From contig JAEVLN010000013.1 of NCBI GenBank assembly GCA_018350325.1, positions 1,116,001 through 1,180,000 on the forward strand: DNA of 64,000 bases, read 5' to 3'. Source of the DNA: Globodera rostochiensis (Eukaryota; Nematoda; Chromadorea; Rhabditida; Heteroderidae). How positions within the stretch are numbered: the stretch's first letter is position 1; each line of letters starts with the position of its first letter. Positions 1 through 10,739 of this stretch are shown piece by piece. The notes below the pieces were generated by a model, which worked only from the letters and a program-made list of their open reading frames with translations, ran no database searches and was not told the DNA's origin. The translations under genes were made by a program, and so were the position numbers.

Positions 1-60
1 ATCGAAACGCACGCCGGAGACACATCATTCAACAGCAAATAGGTAAAATTTTGCCATATT

Positions 61-3000
61 TCACAGGCCCAACTCGGCCAACGTTTTCTCAACAACCGTG
101 CGACAGTGCTCCGGACTCGCCACCGTATGCCCCACAGTATCTGGGTGCTCAAAAATTTCGTAGTCATTGCCGCCCTGCAATTTTAAGGACCTTTTTGGAT
201 ATTAATGTAATTTACAAAAATTATCGATTCTCTTTAACGAGTATCTGAAAGGATGAATCAGACAAATACTAGTAGAAGTTTTTCGCGCATTCTATGGCTA
301 CCGTACCAAATCCAGACTGGCCCGTATTTATGGTTAGAAAAAATAAACAAAGAAAACAAAATAAAAAACTGAATTCTTATCAAAACATTAAACATTTAAT
401 TTTTGTAATATAAACTGATAAAGATCCTACTTTCAAGGTTTTGTCGCCAAAAAAGTGAATTTTGTCAAAGCACGGCTTCAAGTAGCGCAAACAGAACGTT
501 TTGTCCCAACCGACCGGAAAAATATCTAAAGAATTAGGATGAAAAATAAAAAATGATGACAACTGCCGTTATAGCTCAGTCGGTTAGAGCGTGGGTCTAA
601 TAAGCCCAAGGTCGCAGGTTCGACCCCTGCTAACGGCAGAAATATTTTTTTCAGGATAAAATAATTAAATTACCAGAAAAATCACAATTTTAATTATAAT
701 TTTTTTTCCATAAATTACCAATACTGATTTGGCCACCAATAGAGAAGGAGAGCCGGTACTGATCGGTTGGAAACCGTTTCTGGAGTGCATCAACGAAGTT
801 TGAACGGACTGGTGTTGTACGCTCGTACAGCACAAATTGGTCACGCTCCGCTTGTGAGCAGCTGCGGCCCACCGGCGACACATTGATCTTTGATCAAAAA
901 AATTGATCAGCAGACACTGATCATTCAGTTAGTGGTTACTCGAAATCGGGAATTTTAAAGTGCAAATCCAGGATTTTTCGAGATTTTTCCGGTCAAAATT
1001 CTCGCGATTTTAGGTCCCAGAAATCTCCGATTTGCCAGATTCGTGTCTAACCATCCCATTGCGATGTTCAACGAAATTGCCACGCTTTAATGGCAACTCA
1101 GTCTCGGACATGTATCTGGTAATGAAAGTTTGGAAATTTAGAATATAACAAAATGTCTTTGTTTACTTGAGGCAAAAATTGGTAAGCTCTTGACACTTCG
1201 CCTCGCCCAACTCTTTGCTGATTGACTGAAAATTCATTAAATAATTATTTCAAAAACAAATTTTCAAGATTTTATAAAATTACTGTCTTATCGTATGCTT
1301 AACAATATACGTATTATTTAAAATATTAATATACTTTTGAAAATGTTCTTCAATTAAATACTTTATTGAATTTAAAAATCGTCACCAATTTCGTATTAAA
1401 ACAATTTTACAAAATAAATTTACACAATATAAATATAAATAAAAATAAACAATTAATATATTTAATATAATAATTTTACAAATTATTCAATTTGCACCTC
1501 TGATGGCAACGGTGTTCGGCCTTTGAACCCGGTAAGGCCATTTTCGGCAAAAACGAAGTCGAACATGGCCAAGCACTGGTCACGCTGTTGCGAGCCGCCG
1601 AACTGCTCAAAAATTTTGTCTAAATCCGAGCCGCCCACCACCGCAACGGGCACCCGGCGCTTCAACGATTGCAGAAAGTAAAGCATCGCAGTGTCAATTG
1701 GCTGACAAATGAGAGGAAATTTAACATAAGATTTTGCAAAATTTATAAATAATAAATTTTGTTAACTTTAATATAAAATTAAAAACAATTACCATTTTTA
1801 CCCATCAAAAAAGGGCCAACCGATTAAACATGCAAAATAGGTTGCTAACGCGAAAATTTGAAAAATAAGTGAAGAGAGAAGCACAAAAAGGCACGCATCC
1901 ATTAACACGCGTCTCACTGTCAGACACTCTCCCAAAAATTAAAATAAAAATTTTAGGGGTTTTCCAAAACATTAAATGTTTTCCGCGCCAACCAAAACGC
2001 GGTGGACGTGCCGTCAGTGCATGAAGAGTTTGTGCAGCAAACGCTCCTACGACGAGCATATGAACATTCACAACAAAGTGAAAATATTGGAAATATTTCG
2101 CCCTTAAATCCCTTAAGTTAAAAAATGCGAAACTCGTAAAACTATTTGAATTTTTATTTTTAACGGTTGATAGAAAATACTACTTAAATTTCACAATAAA
2201 TTATTAGGAAAATGGCAAAATTCATTAAAATTTCTATTTTCATAGATCCGACCTTTCGTCTGCGAGGACTGCGACTATGCGGCAGGCTGGGACAATTTTT
2301 ATGTTTCAGAATTTTTCAATTAAAAACATTCAATATTTAATTCTTTTTGTTTCCTCACCAATTTTTAGCCAGTCAAATGACATTGACGCGGCACCGCCAG
2401 CGACGGCACACGCCGCGACAGGAATGGCACTACCAGTGCCCCTACTGTGGCGAGCCGTACATGGAGCCGGCCAGCTATCGGCAGCATGTGTTGTGCGGTT
2501 TTAGAGAATTTTTTAATGAAACTTTATACGCCTAAGGCAGAAGAGGAAACTAAATGACCCCCCCCCCCCCCCCCTCCCCCCCCCCCAAGGCAAAATCATA
2601 TTTTTAAAATGCTTTTCCTAAAAAGGGCCCGCCACTATGGCCACTCGGCCACCTTCGGCTGCCCCTACGGCGACTGTCCTTTCAAGTGCAAATCGTCCAA
2701 AGCGTTCCGCGATCATTTGCGCAAGCATCAGGCGGTCATTGTGAGTCGCGCGAGTGCGGCCCATGTTCAAAGCCCGGTAGGGAAGAATTTAAATCTACTT
2801 TAGTAAAACTTCCCTGACTATGAGGGCAAATTTATTTTTAGCGACAGCAACAGTTTCATCTGGACAACTTGGCCATGTACATGGTAGACGACGAATGTGG
2901 TTCGGTTTTCTCAGAAATTTCTAAAATTTTAAAAAGTTTTCAGGGGTCGGAAATGTAACGGCTATGCCTCGCAAATTTGCGGCTCTCTATGGTCGCGTAA

Positions 3001-3988
3001 CAGCAGCTGCTTGTGCCACTGTCAGTGCTCGTCCGCAACATGCTGAAGCAGTACAACGACGACGGGTGATGGTGTTGAACGGCAGTTTAAGCCAAAATCG
3101 AAGACCAAGAGGGTGCGTCACGCGGATAAACGGTCCAAAAATTTATTTCGTAAATTTTAAATGAAGCATTTTTCAGTTGATGAACTGCTAGGCGACGACG
3201 ACGCCGTGCCACTGCTAAGTGCGCAGCAGTCTACGACATTACCGCTAAGCGCAATTAACAACAACGAAAAAGAAGCAGTAGCAACAGCGCATAGACAACA
3301 ATGGCATCACCACCAGAAAAGGGATCAAGGAGTGATCAGGACCCATCGAAATGTTGGAGGAACTGTTGAAGAACCACACCACCAGCAGTTCTTTGACCAG
3401 CTCCAACAGCCGACCGGTAATGGGTTTAGCGACTTTGGATCTGATCAAAACATTATTTCTTGGGCTTGTTCCTACCTTTGGATTCATCCCGGACATGACC
3501 ATACCATACCATACTAATAAAGGATTTTTGAGCTTTATCCTCCTCAAATGTTTTATAAAAATTCCAGATTGGATTATCGAGACCGAGGTGGTGATTGAAG
3601 AGCCAATGAACTCGCAAATGCCCGACGGACAAACGGACGATTTCGGATTGGACTGATTGACGGGAAAACCTATGAATTTTCGGGTCTAAAGCCTCGTGTT
3701 TTTTTTATACTACCAATCAATTGTGTATTTGCTTAATTTTCACATTAGTGAAGCAAGGCGCGCAAACCAATAAATTGCGGTAGAATTCAAAAAAAAAAAG
3801 CAGTTCAAATCTGCTGGGCCAATCAATTCGTTTTTTTAAATATTCAAATTTTCGACGTAATAAAATCAGACATTTTACTTTTTGGGTGAAATTGATCTAG
3901 GTAAATTTACCACCTGTCTTGGCGCCGTCAGCGTTCCATCAACATCGAACAGGAAAACGATAGGACACTTGGGCGGGTTGTCATCCAT
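61..3988 (-). CDS. pmm: Phosphomannomutase (PMM), complete, 7 exons
   Basis: Cytosolic HAD-family enzyme converting mannose-6-phosphate to mannose-1-phosphate, the precursor of GDP-mannose for glycosylation and GPI anchors. Exons read on the minus strand: 3988-3914, 1701-1498, 1225-1167, 1115-1052, 887-719, 525-431 and 174-61. All junctions keep frame, giving about 259 residues (family about 246-252). The first exon carries the HAD nucleophile motif [12 protein letters not shown]. Exon 2 has VVGGSDLDK and FVFAENGL, exon 4 has [12 protein letters not shown], exon 5 has [11 protein letters not shown] and FSIGGQIS, exon 6 has [12 protein letters not shown] and FFGDKT, and the last exon has [16 protein letters not shown]. 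All are diagnostic PMM blocks. The start is the only ATG just before the motif. Intron 1 (3913-1702) contains a complete opposite-strand zinc-finger gene, and the 718-526 intron contains a tRNA. No frameshift or lost catalytic residue was seen. Confidence 0.95.
565..638 (+). tRNA. tRNA-Ile (anticodon AAT)
   Basis: A 74-nt cloverleaf with 7-bp acceptor stem GCCGTTA/TAACGGC and discriminator A, D stem GCTC/GAGC, anticodon stem TGGGT/GCCCA around loop CTAATAA (anticodon AAT), and T arm GCAGG-TTCGACC-CCTGC. A short T run at 645-651 can act as Pol III terminator. It lies inside an intron of the phosphomannomutase gene, antisense to it. The 74 bases are identical to the copy at 12945-13018. Confidence 0.95.
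1976..3656 (+). CDS. C2H2 zinc-finger protein nested in the PMM intron
   Basis: Probable nuclear DNA- or RNA-binding protein; I do not recognise an orthologue. Exons with good support: 1976-2077, 2246-2285, 2369-2489, 2626-2740, 2842-2899, one or more in 2945-3120 (frame unclear), 3176-3416 and 3568-3656. There are four classical fingers. Finger 1 runs from CRQC to HMNIH, finger 2 from CEDC to HRQRRH, finger 3 from CPYC to HVARH (formed across an intron), and finger 4 from CPYGDC to HLRKH. The tail is acidic and low complexity ([14 protein letters not shown], then [14 protein letters not shown], ending DDFGLD). The exon 2 donor appears to be GC rather than GT. A possible AATAAA lies near 3768. 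The last exon and its intron are duplicated at 27495-27780, where they form the end of a chimeric alpha-COP gene. Confidence 0.75.
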
Positions 3989-4438
3989 TCCTCTAACTCG
4001 AAAATCTGAAATTTATTACACAAAAATTTCTGGGGGAGAAAAACTGATGTTGAAAAACGCATTATTCTGATGCAATCATTTCCCATTTTAAGACAATAAA
4101 TATAAGAAAAAGTAAAATAGGCTACAAAGGCTCCGGGGTAGCCAAAGAACTTCCGATTTTTTTAAATTTATTAATATGGAAATGCCACGTGTATTTACAC
4201 ACAACACATAAAATGGCGGTATTTTGTGGGGGAGAGCAAATGAAAAGGGCGTTAAAATAGAAGGACAATTTTTTCCAAGCACTGAGATCGACAATATAAT
4301 ATTATTTACAAAAAAATAAACGCATCAGAATCGAATTGAGATAAAAAAGAAAATTGAAATCAGATGGTTTTGCGTTTTTTCTGGGATTAATTTGATTTCA
4401 TGGCGATCCGAATGCAGAATATTTTTCCGCAATTTCCA
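3989..4438. other. Intergenic, nothing recognised
   Basis: This stretch runs from the phosphomannomutase start codon to the 3' end of the next minus-strand gene. It is AT-rich and holds no coding signature. It must contain the PMM promoter and the downstream gene's 3' UTR, but no specific element can be named. Confidence 0.5.
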
Positions 4439-6470
4439 TTAAACGTGGACAATCTCGCCGTCCTCCGTCCTTCCCCGTTTCGGCAATGCCACCAGCGCAT
4501 CCGCCAAATGCTTAAGCAGTGTGGCGTCCTGCACAGAACCGACTATTTGAACACGTCCGTCCAGATAAGCACACATTGGCGACACCGAACCGTCCACCAA
4601 CGACAGCAATGTGCACTTTTGCAATGTGAAGTGCACGTCGCATGGCGGTAAAGGACCTTGCAAAATAAATGATTAAAAATTTAAAAAACAAGAATTTGTG
4701 CTGCCCCCTCACCCGTCCGCTCCCATGTCCAGCCGCACCAGCCGTCACCGGAGCGCAGGTCAATGTCAAATTCGGGTGGTAGTGCAGCAGCAATGGTTGT
4801 TGTGCTGCAGCTACTGCTTGCTGTTATTGAAGACGCTGACGCGCTGCCATCGCCGGCACAACGAACGCGGAACAGGCGCTGAACACGCTGCACAAGCGGC
4901 GGACCAAGTGCTGGACGAATGCGCTTCAAAAGTGCCATCAAATCGGAATCCAACGCGTGCGGTATGAAAGCAGAGGAGTCAACGGATTCTTCACAAATAG
5001 GCGACAAAGCAGTGGGTGTCTTAACCATTTATGGCATAAAATTTTGTTTAAAATTGGCACGTTTTCAAAAAAATTACCACCCTCTGCTGGCCATGGCCAT
5101 CCTTCTTGTTATCGATGATCACTTCCGGAATGGCGCCGGAAGCGGCGGCTGTTGTATCCAAAGGGCACTGCTGCTGTTGCTGAAACTGACACGGCATTTT
5201 TTGTTGTTGTTGAAAACCAGGGGCGTAGCCAGGGGGGGGGGGGGGGGCCCGCCCACCCCGAAAATTTTTTTGAGAGAAAAATAACCAAAGGGGGGACTCT
5301 TTTGTTTTTCAGTAATTTTTGGACCAAAAATACACCCTTAAGAATCGACTTTTTGGATCCCCCCCCCCCCGAAAAAAAAATCCTGGCTACGCCCCTGTTG
5401 AAACAGAAAAAAATCTTCACCCCCACCAAAAAGTTTCTGCTCAGTTGCCCGAACAGCTGCTGGCCGAGCTGAGAGCGCGCCAACGTGTGCAGCACGGACA
5501 TGGCCGACCCGCCAGTGTCCGCCGGTTTCAGCACGTTCAGCCGTGTGACTGCCAAGCGCTCCACAGCTACGCCCCGCGGGCGCACAAACATGTTCAGTTC
5601 CTCCTATTTTTCCATAAAAATATTTTCATGGATAAACCCCACGGAGGACCTGGCACTTCGCCAAGATATTATCGAGACTGGTTGTTTGGGTCAGATCACA
5701 GAGTAGTCGCTTGCACAACTGACGGCACAGTGTCACGTAAGCCAACGAGTGGAGGGTCTGAAGAAATACCACTAATGAAAACAAAAATTTCAGAGCATTT
5801 TCTTCCATGCAAAAAAAATCCATTGAATTTGGTTACCCAATATTTGCGGTAATTTGCAATCTCCAAAAAAAGCAATTTTCGTGCACCTCTTTCACATTTT
5901 GAATGGCACAATGAGCCAGCAGCGGGTCAGTGACTTGGCTGAACACCGTCGCAACCAGCTCAATCATGCCTTGATCAGCGGTTAGCGATTGGATGACGGG
6001 CAACTCCAAGGTAGACACTCTGAATAAACGGGAACTGGACAAAATAAGACTTTTTTGGTTTTATCTGAAATGGAAATGGCTATGCGCAGAAAAAACATGG
6101 TAAATTCAACGCCGCCAAATGTTCTTTTAAAAATTCAAACCGTAAATCCACACAGGTCGCTTTGTCAACCCAGGGCAGGACAAGCACAGTACCACCCGGT
6201 CCGTGCACACCTTTGAGGCAAAACAAAGCCGTTTATAAACTCCAAAAAAGAAACCTCCACCCCAAAAAAATCACCGAGGAAATTTTAATTTACTACTATA
6301 AAGATTTCCTTTACTGAACAAAAATCCGACCTAATTCGTGTCAATTTCTTAACAAAAATATAATTTTTTTAGGGTTACTGCACGTCAATTTCCATATAGT
6401 CTGTTTACCTTTAGTACGACCAAGTCGCATTATCACCAAACGCTCTGACGGTCCGATGAACTTAAAATTT
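4439..6470 (-). CDS. unc-24: Stomatin-like protein with SCP2 domain (UNC-24/STOML1-like)
   Basis: Membrane-associated SPFH protein with a C-terminal sterol-carrier-like domain. In C. elegans the UNC-24 family modulates locomotion and mechanosensory channels. Minus-strand blocks in order: an exon at about 6459-6411 with the stomatin signature FKFIGPSERLVIMRLGRTKG; 6220-6100 with VVLVLPWVDKATCVDLRF; 6020-5890 with VIQSLTADQGMIELVATVFS; 5770-5640 with AYVTLCRQL; 5600-5430 with RPRGVAVERLAVTRL; 5210-5083 (Gln-rich, EVIIDNKKDGHGQQR); about 5021-4713; and 4656-4439, the SCP2 region with CDVHFTLQKCTLLSLVDG and CAYLDGRVQIVGS. The SPFH-plus-SCP2 order is the hallmark of this subfamily. The N-terminal start exon and membrane hairpin were not found and may lie beyond 6480, in repeats. 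A hAT-type MITE sits in one intron (5218-5397). Confidence 0.78.
5218..5397. mobile_element. hAT-like MITE, 180 bp
   Basis: Perfect 16-bp terminal inverted repeats, CAGGGGCGTAGCCAGG at the left and its reverse complement at the right. Near-matching 8-bp flanks (TTGAAAAC / TTGAAACA) fit a target-site duplication. The interior has a poly-G tract next to one end and a poly-C tract next to the other. It lies in an intron of the UNC-24-like gene and has no coding capacity. Confidence 0.8.
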
Positions 6471-6513
6471 AGTAAAAATTAAAATTCTTTAAAAATCTAT
6501 GAGATTTTTACAG

Positions 6514-6560
6514 GGTCGTATCCAGAAAAAATTTTCGGGGGGGGGGGGCAAACCAAAAAA
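6514..6560. repeat. Solo end of the CAGGG-CGTA-CCAG repeat family
   Basis: CAGGGTCGTATCCAG followed by an A-rich stretch, TTTTCGGGG and a long G run matches one end of the hAT-like MITE family. No convincing partner end was found nearby. It lies upstream of the UNC-24-like exons and may have displaced that gene's 5' end. Confidence 0.5.
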
Positions 6561-6630
6561 AAAATGTTTGATTTTTAGGGGTGCATCAAAAATTATTAAT
6601 TTAGCAAAAACAAAAGGGTCCCTCAGTGTC

Positions 6631-7290
6631 CGTACGTTTTGCCTCCGATCATTTTGCCTCCAGTACGTTTTGCCACCCCAGCAAAAATGGTACGTTTTGC
6701 CAATAATTTTGCCACCACACAAAAAAGGAAAGGTTTATTGCGACATGACAAATGTGTAAATTGTGACCAGTGTACTGATGTTGGAATAGTGTTAGGGTTG
6801 CACGGGACCGGGATCAGCATGTTGAACCGGGACCGGGATTGACAATTGAGGAAAATTTTTTTTGTAGTTGTCAATGGTGGACTTATTCTCAAAAATATCT
6901 TCCTCATTGTCTTCAACTTCAATTCCCTCATCCAATATCAATTTTTCTTTTTGAATTCTGCTTTATTTTTGGGGGGTGGGGGTAGGCGATAGCTAATGCT
7001 CCGTGTGTCGTTGTGCCTTTTTTGAATTGAACTTGTTCGGCAGCTTCTTCACCCTCATCCGGGTCCACATTTTCGCTGTTCTCCTCTTGCTTACTTCGTC
7101 AATAATCAGACCGCTATCAACGTCCATAATTGTAAAAAAAAAATTTTATGTTATTGGAAATTGAATGCAAAAGCAGTAGAAAAGTTATGAATAAAATTGA
7201 AGAATTGAGCAATTAAAAAGCATGAACGTAACATTAGCAGAACGTACTGGAGGCAAAACGTGCCGGAGGCAAAACGTACCATTTTTAAAT
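6631..7290. repeat. Foldback element with GTACGTTTTGCC word arrays
   Basis: The left end (6631-6716) repeats a degenerate word, GTACGTTTTGCC / ATCATTTTGCC, about four times. The right end (7236-7290) has the same word in reverse complement (GGCAAAACGTACC). The roughly 500 bp between is AT-rich, contains a small GGGACCGGGAT repeat near 6800-6840, and shows no long reading frame. Confidence 0.55.
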
Positions 7291-8008
7291 TTTTCAAACA
7301 AAAAAAACCTTGAGACTAAACGGCAAAGAGAAGGGCAAAGTGAGCACCAGAAAAACGGAGCTCAACACAGTGCAAGTGCACTCAAGGAGACGATCCGACA
7401 GCGTTCGCTCGGCACAAGACAAAATTGGCATGGAAACGTGCCCAAAGTCGTCTAAAATTGGATGGAGTTTTTAATAATTCAAAAAAAAAATTGGCACCTC
7501 CGTACAAATTGCCATAATGCTGTTCCGAGTTATAAGTGAAAATGCTGGTAAATTGGGCATCGCGTTCTGCCTAACAAAGGTTTCGATTTAAAATTAAAAA
7601 ATGGACACCTGCTCATCACGCCATTTTGCCCTTCGCCGTCGTTCATCTTCACTTTCTTTTTTGACCCCAAAAATTCCGGCCATGTTGGAGAAATCAGCAC
7701 AACACCACCAGAACATTTTGCCTTTATCTAATGCAAAAATTTAAAAAAATGATTAAAATATCGTTCGTAGGGATCTGGGACAAAGACATCACACGTCCCC
7801 TATGGGATTCGGAGAAATGGGTTAGACAAAAGTCCTAATGAGGATTGGGATAAAAAATGCCCAAATAATGGGAATTGGTAGAGCCCGGCGGGAGCGGACT
7901 CCCGCGGGAGAAAGGCGGAAGTCCGCTCCCGGTAAATTTCGAACTCCGCTTCCGGCTCCCGCTCACAAAAAAAAATGTGGTCTTTCACCCACTTCCGGAA
8001 AGAGTGGG

Positions 8009-8385
8009 GGACGTTTCGGCCCCGCCGTTTCGGCCCCAAGGACTTTTGAAGTGCCATAACTCTTCTTGGAACCAACTAAACTAAATAAATTGGCTACCAA
8101 TAGAAAGCTCTATATGTTTAGAAGCTATTATCTAGAAGGAACTAAACGATCATTTAAACGCTTAAAAAGTTATTGTTTGAAAAGAGCGAAAACCTAAGTT
8201 TTTTTGGTAATTTTCGATTGTAACTTTTTTGAAAAGGATTTTATCACCTTGTTGATTTGAATACAAAATCTACCCAACAAAAGCTTTCGATTGATACCAA
8301 ATTTGTTTCGTTTGGATAGTTCCAAGAAGAGTTATTGCACTTCAAAGGTCCTTGGGGCCGAAACGGCGGGGCCGCCGAAACGTCC
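8009..8385. repeat. Inverted-repeat (foldback) element, about 375 bp
   Basis: The left arm (8009-8072) and right arm (8319-8385) are nearly exact reverse complements over about 65 bp. Each carries GTTTCGGCCCC motifs and AACTCTTCTTGGAAC. The loop of about 245 bp is AT-rich and non-coding. Just left, 7880-7965 holds a second GC-rich inverted array with the word GGGAGCGGACTCC. Confidence 0.7.
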
Positions 8386-8557
8386 TGTTCCGCCCGGAAA
8401 TAATTCATTGGCGAAATGTTTCATATATTTCAAAAATTTTCAGACAGCTGTCAATATCTAGTAGTTGAGTCTCGGTCCCGATGAGAGAAACAAGACGAAT
8501 CATATTCACACTAATTGCTGTTAAAAAAATTTTGTATTTCCATCTACAAGTAGTAAA

Positions 8558-9195
8558 ATGCTGAGTTTGCGAGAAGTTACACATATTTTCTTGTCAAATT
8601 GTTTTAAACAACAATGTTCAGTCAGCAAAACTGCTGCATCAGCAGGTTTAAAAAATTTTGAAAAAAAATTTAAATACAAAAAAAAAAAATTCAGTCGTCC
8701 AACGTCGAAACTTTGCTGCTCCCCCTAAAAAGAGTAGCAATTTGCCAGAGGAACAGGAGGAAAGTTTTGTGGACGTGGAAAATGCCGAGCAACTCTGCAA
8801 ATACGTTTGCATCAATTATGAAGTCAATTGTGCGCATTTTGGTTCTTTAAATTGAGATTGGAGGAGCCAACCACTTAAAAAACAGTTGTCATACTTATAA
8901 CTTTCAAAAAATTTTTCCAGTAGAAGGACCCGGTCCAGCAATTAAGCCAGACTCGGAGTACCCGGAATGGCTGTTTAAGCTGGACACCGAACCCTCTAAG
9001 GTCGAATTCATCAGAATTTATGTCAAAATTTTGCGAAATTTTATATTTAAGGAACTTGAAGATTTGGACCCGGAATGCGATGGCTGGAAGTACTGGGAGA
9101 AATGGGAGGAGCGAAGACAGCAGCAAATGCTGCGACATGACGAGCTTAAGTCAGTGAAAAACTGTTTGGGCAATAAAAGTTGGACGGTTTACTGA
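8558..9195 (+). CDS. mrpl-54: Mitochondrial ribosomal protein L54
   Basis: Component of the mitochondrial large ribosomal subunit. Exons: 8558-8645, 8695-8829, 8921-9000 and 9052-9195, all in frame. The N-terminus (MLSLREVTHIFLSNCFKQQC onward) is basic and hydroxylated with no acidic residues for most of its length, as expected of a mitochondrial presequence. The core matches mL54: a cysteine region ENAEQLCKYVC, then KPDSEYPEWLFKLD, then ELEDLDPECDGWKYW and a basic helix. The start at 8558 was preferred to an internal ATG at 8615 because only it splices in frame into exon 2. Length is about 148 residues, normal for the family. Confidence 0.85.
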
Positions 9196-9223
9196 ATTTA
9201 TTTTTTTGGTAATAGTATAGATG

Positions 9224-9632
9224 CTCCCCCCCCCATTTTAAAAAAATTAAAAAAGTTTTTCAAAGCCGGGAAAAGGAGTTTCTAGGGGTTTTCGTGGGCG
9301 TAGAATCCAAATCTGACATCCCTTTCGATTAATTCCGAATCCAGGACCCGAATTCGAACAATTTTTCAAAATTTCCAAAAATCAATCTGGCCTCCAAATC
9401 ATTCAAAAAGCACAAAATTACAACAATAATGATCGAATTCATGCTTTTAATGATTTTGAGGCTAACATTGATTTTGCAAAATTTGAATTTTTGAAAAATT
9501 GTTCGAATTCAGGTCCGGGATTCGGAATTAATCGAAAGGGATGTCATATTCGGATTTTACGCCCCCGAGACCCCTAAAAACACCTTTTATCGAACTTTGA
9601 ATGTATTTTTTTTAAAACGGGGGGGGGGGAAA
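9224..9632. repeat. Long imperfect palindrome (foldback element)
   Basis: About 180 bp on each side pair as reverse complements around 9430. Landmarks are a C run at 9229-9236 against a G run at 9620-9630, TAGGGG/CCCCTA, the shared block GACATCCCTTTCGATTAATT (left 9317, inverted at about 9530), and GAATTCGAACAATTTTTC. Related segments recur near 25785-25990. It is non-coding. Confidence 0.7.
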
Positions 9633-9689
9633 CCAACTACACTATTACCGTTTTTTTTGTTAAGATACAAATACTTCTGGCTCCAACAT

Positions 9690-10175
9690 TCGCCCGCGCT
9701 TGGGACACATTTACGCTTCACCCAGGAAAAATACAAGTCACACAAGGTTTTGTTTTACAAAGTTTTTTTTATTCAAACGAAAAGGCTTTCTCAAAAACTT
9801 AAAGAAAGTTAATTGTTTGTCACTTTTGAATTTTAAATTTGATAAGAGAATTTAACAAAAAAAAACTTTGCTATTATGATTCTTTGTGTTTGAAAATTCG
9901 GGATCAGAATTTGAGTTGGATAGCCGGAATGAGATTTTTGAACAAAAAAAATTTGGGTCATGGTTTTGAAATACCCACGATCATTAATCGTTTTTATTTG
10001 TTTTATGTTGCTTTTTCAGTTCCTCACCATCCCGGTGACCACGCCGGGCCTTTACCTAAAGCACACGCGTCGTCGTCGGCTGGGGCAAAGTTGGTGGAAA
10101 TCGTTGGAAGAGTCGGAGCAGCTGATGAAGACGAACGATGGATGGGGGACTGGTGCTGTAACGAGGAACTGATTC
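9690..10175 (+). other. Possible exons of an unrecognised gene
   Basis: Two GC-richer, codon-like stretches stand out from AT-rich flanks. One is near 9683-9750 (ALGTHLRFTQEKYKSH). The other is 10021-10172, after a good TTTTTCAG acceptor (TPGLYLKHTRRRRLGQSWW, then SLEESEQLM). The second is basic and tryptophan-containing, but I recognise no family. It could be a small gene, upstream SDA1 sequence, or chance. The rest of 9196-10739 is repeats and AT-rich sequence. Confidence 0.25.
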
Positions 10176-10194
10176 GATCACATTCTGATCATAA

Positions 10195-10508
10195 CAAGGG
10201 CGTAGCCAGGGGGGGGGCTGAGGGGGCTGCAGCCCCCCCCCCCCCCCCCCCGAAATGAAATTTGTGAAAAAAAATCCATAGGGTGACCCTATTGTTTTGC
10301 AAAATTGTTCATTTATTTGACCAATTTTCTTTACAAATCGCTTTTAAAATCGTCAAATTCCCGGCGGCGCCTATCGGCACCGCCTCCCCCCCCCCCCCGA
10401 AAAATTGCTTAAGAAAAATGCAATAAAACCCAAAATTGCGCCCCTAAAAATCGATTTTTTTTTTCTTGACTCAGCCCCCCCTGAAAAAAAATCCTGGCTA
10501 CGCCCTTG
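10195..10508. mobile_element. hAT-like MITE with perfect 8-bp target-site duplication
   Basis: Terminal inverted repeats CAAGGGCGTAGCCAGG and its complement bound 314 bp. The flanks are a perfect 8-bp direct repeat GATCATAA at 10187-10194 and 10509-10516, the hallmark of hAT transposition. The interior holds long C tracts and one copy of a dispersed GC palindrome (10361-10383). There is no transposase, so it is non-autonomous. Confidence 0.88.
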
Positions 10509-10739
10509 GATCATAACCCAATTTTTCTGGATAAAATGAATTTTTTGCATTTCAGATCTGTACCTCGCAAAAGGGTTGTATCCGTTCTAATAAATTTTGT
10601 TGCACTTTTTGTTTTTAAATATTGCATTCATTTTTTTGCATGTTACTTTCATTGGATTAAACTTCCTACAAAATTTCGAATTTTGTGTCCAACAATTGGA
10701 AAACACTTCTAGTTTAAGTGACAAAATTACTGTAGACAA

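Noticed and set aside
3245..3547. Minus-strand 100-residue frame over the zinc-finger tail exon
   Set aside because: The plus-strand frame is conserved in the chimeric copy at 27.5-27.8 kb and is the real coding frame.
5300..5475. Open frames running through the MITE in the UNC-24-like intron
   Set aside because: They consist of homopolymer and terminal-repeat translation only.
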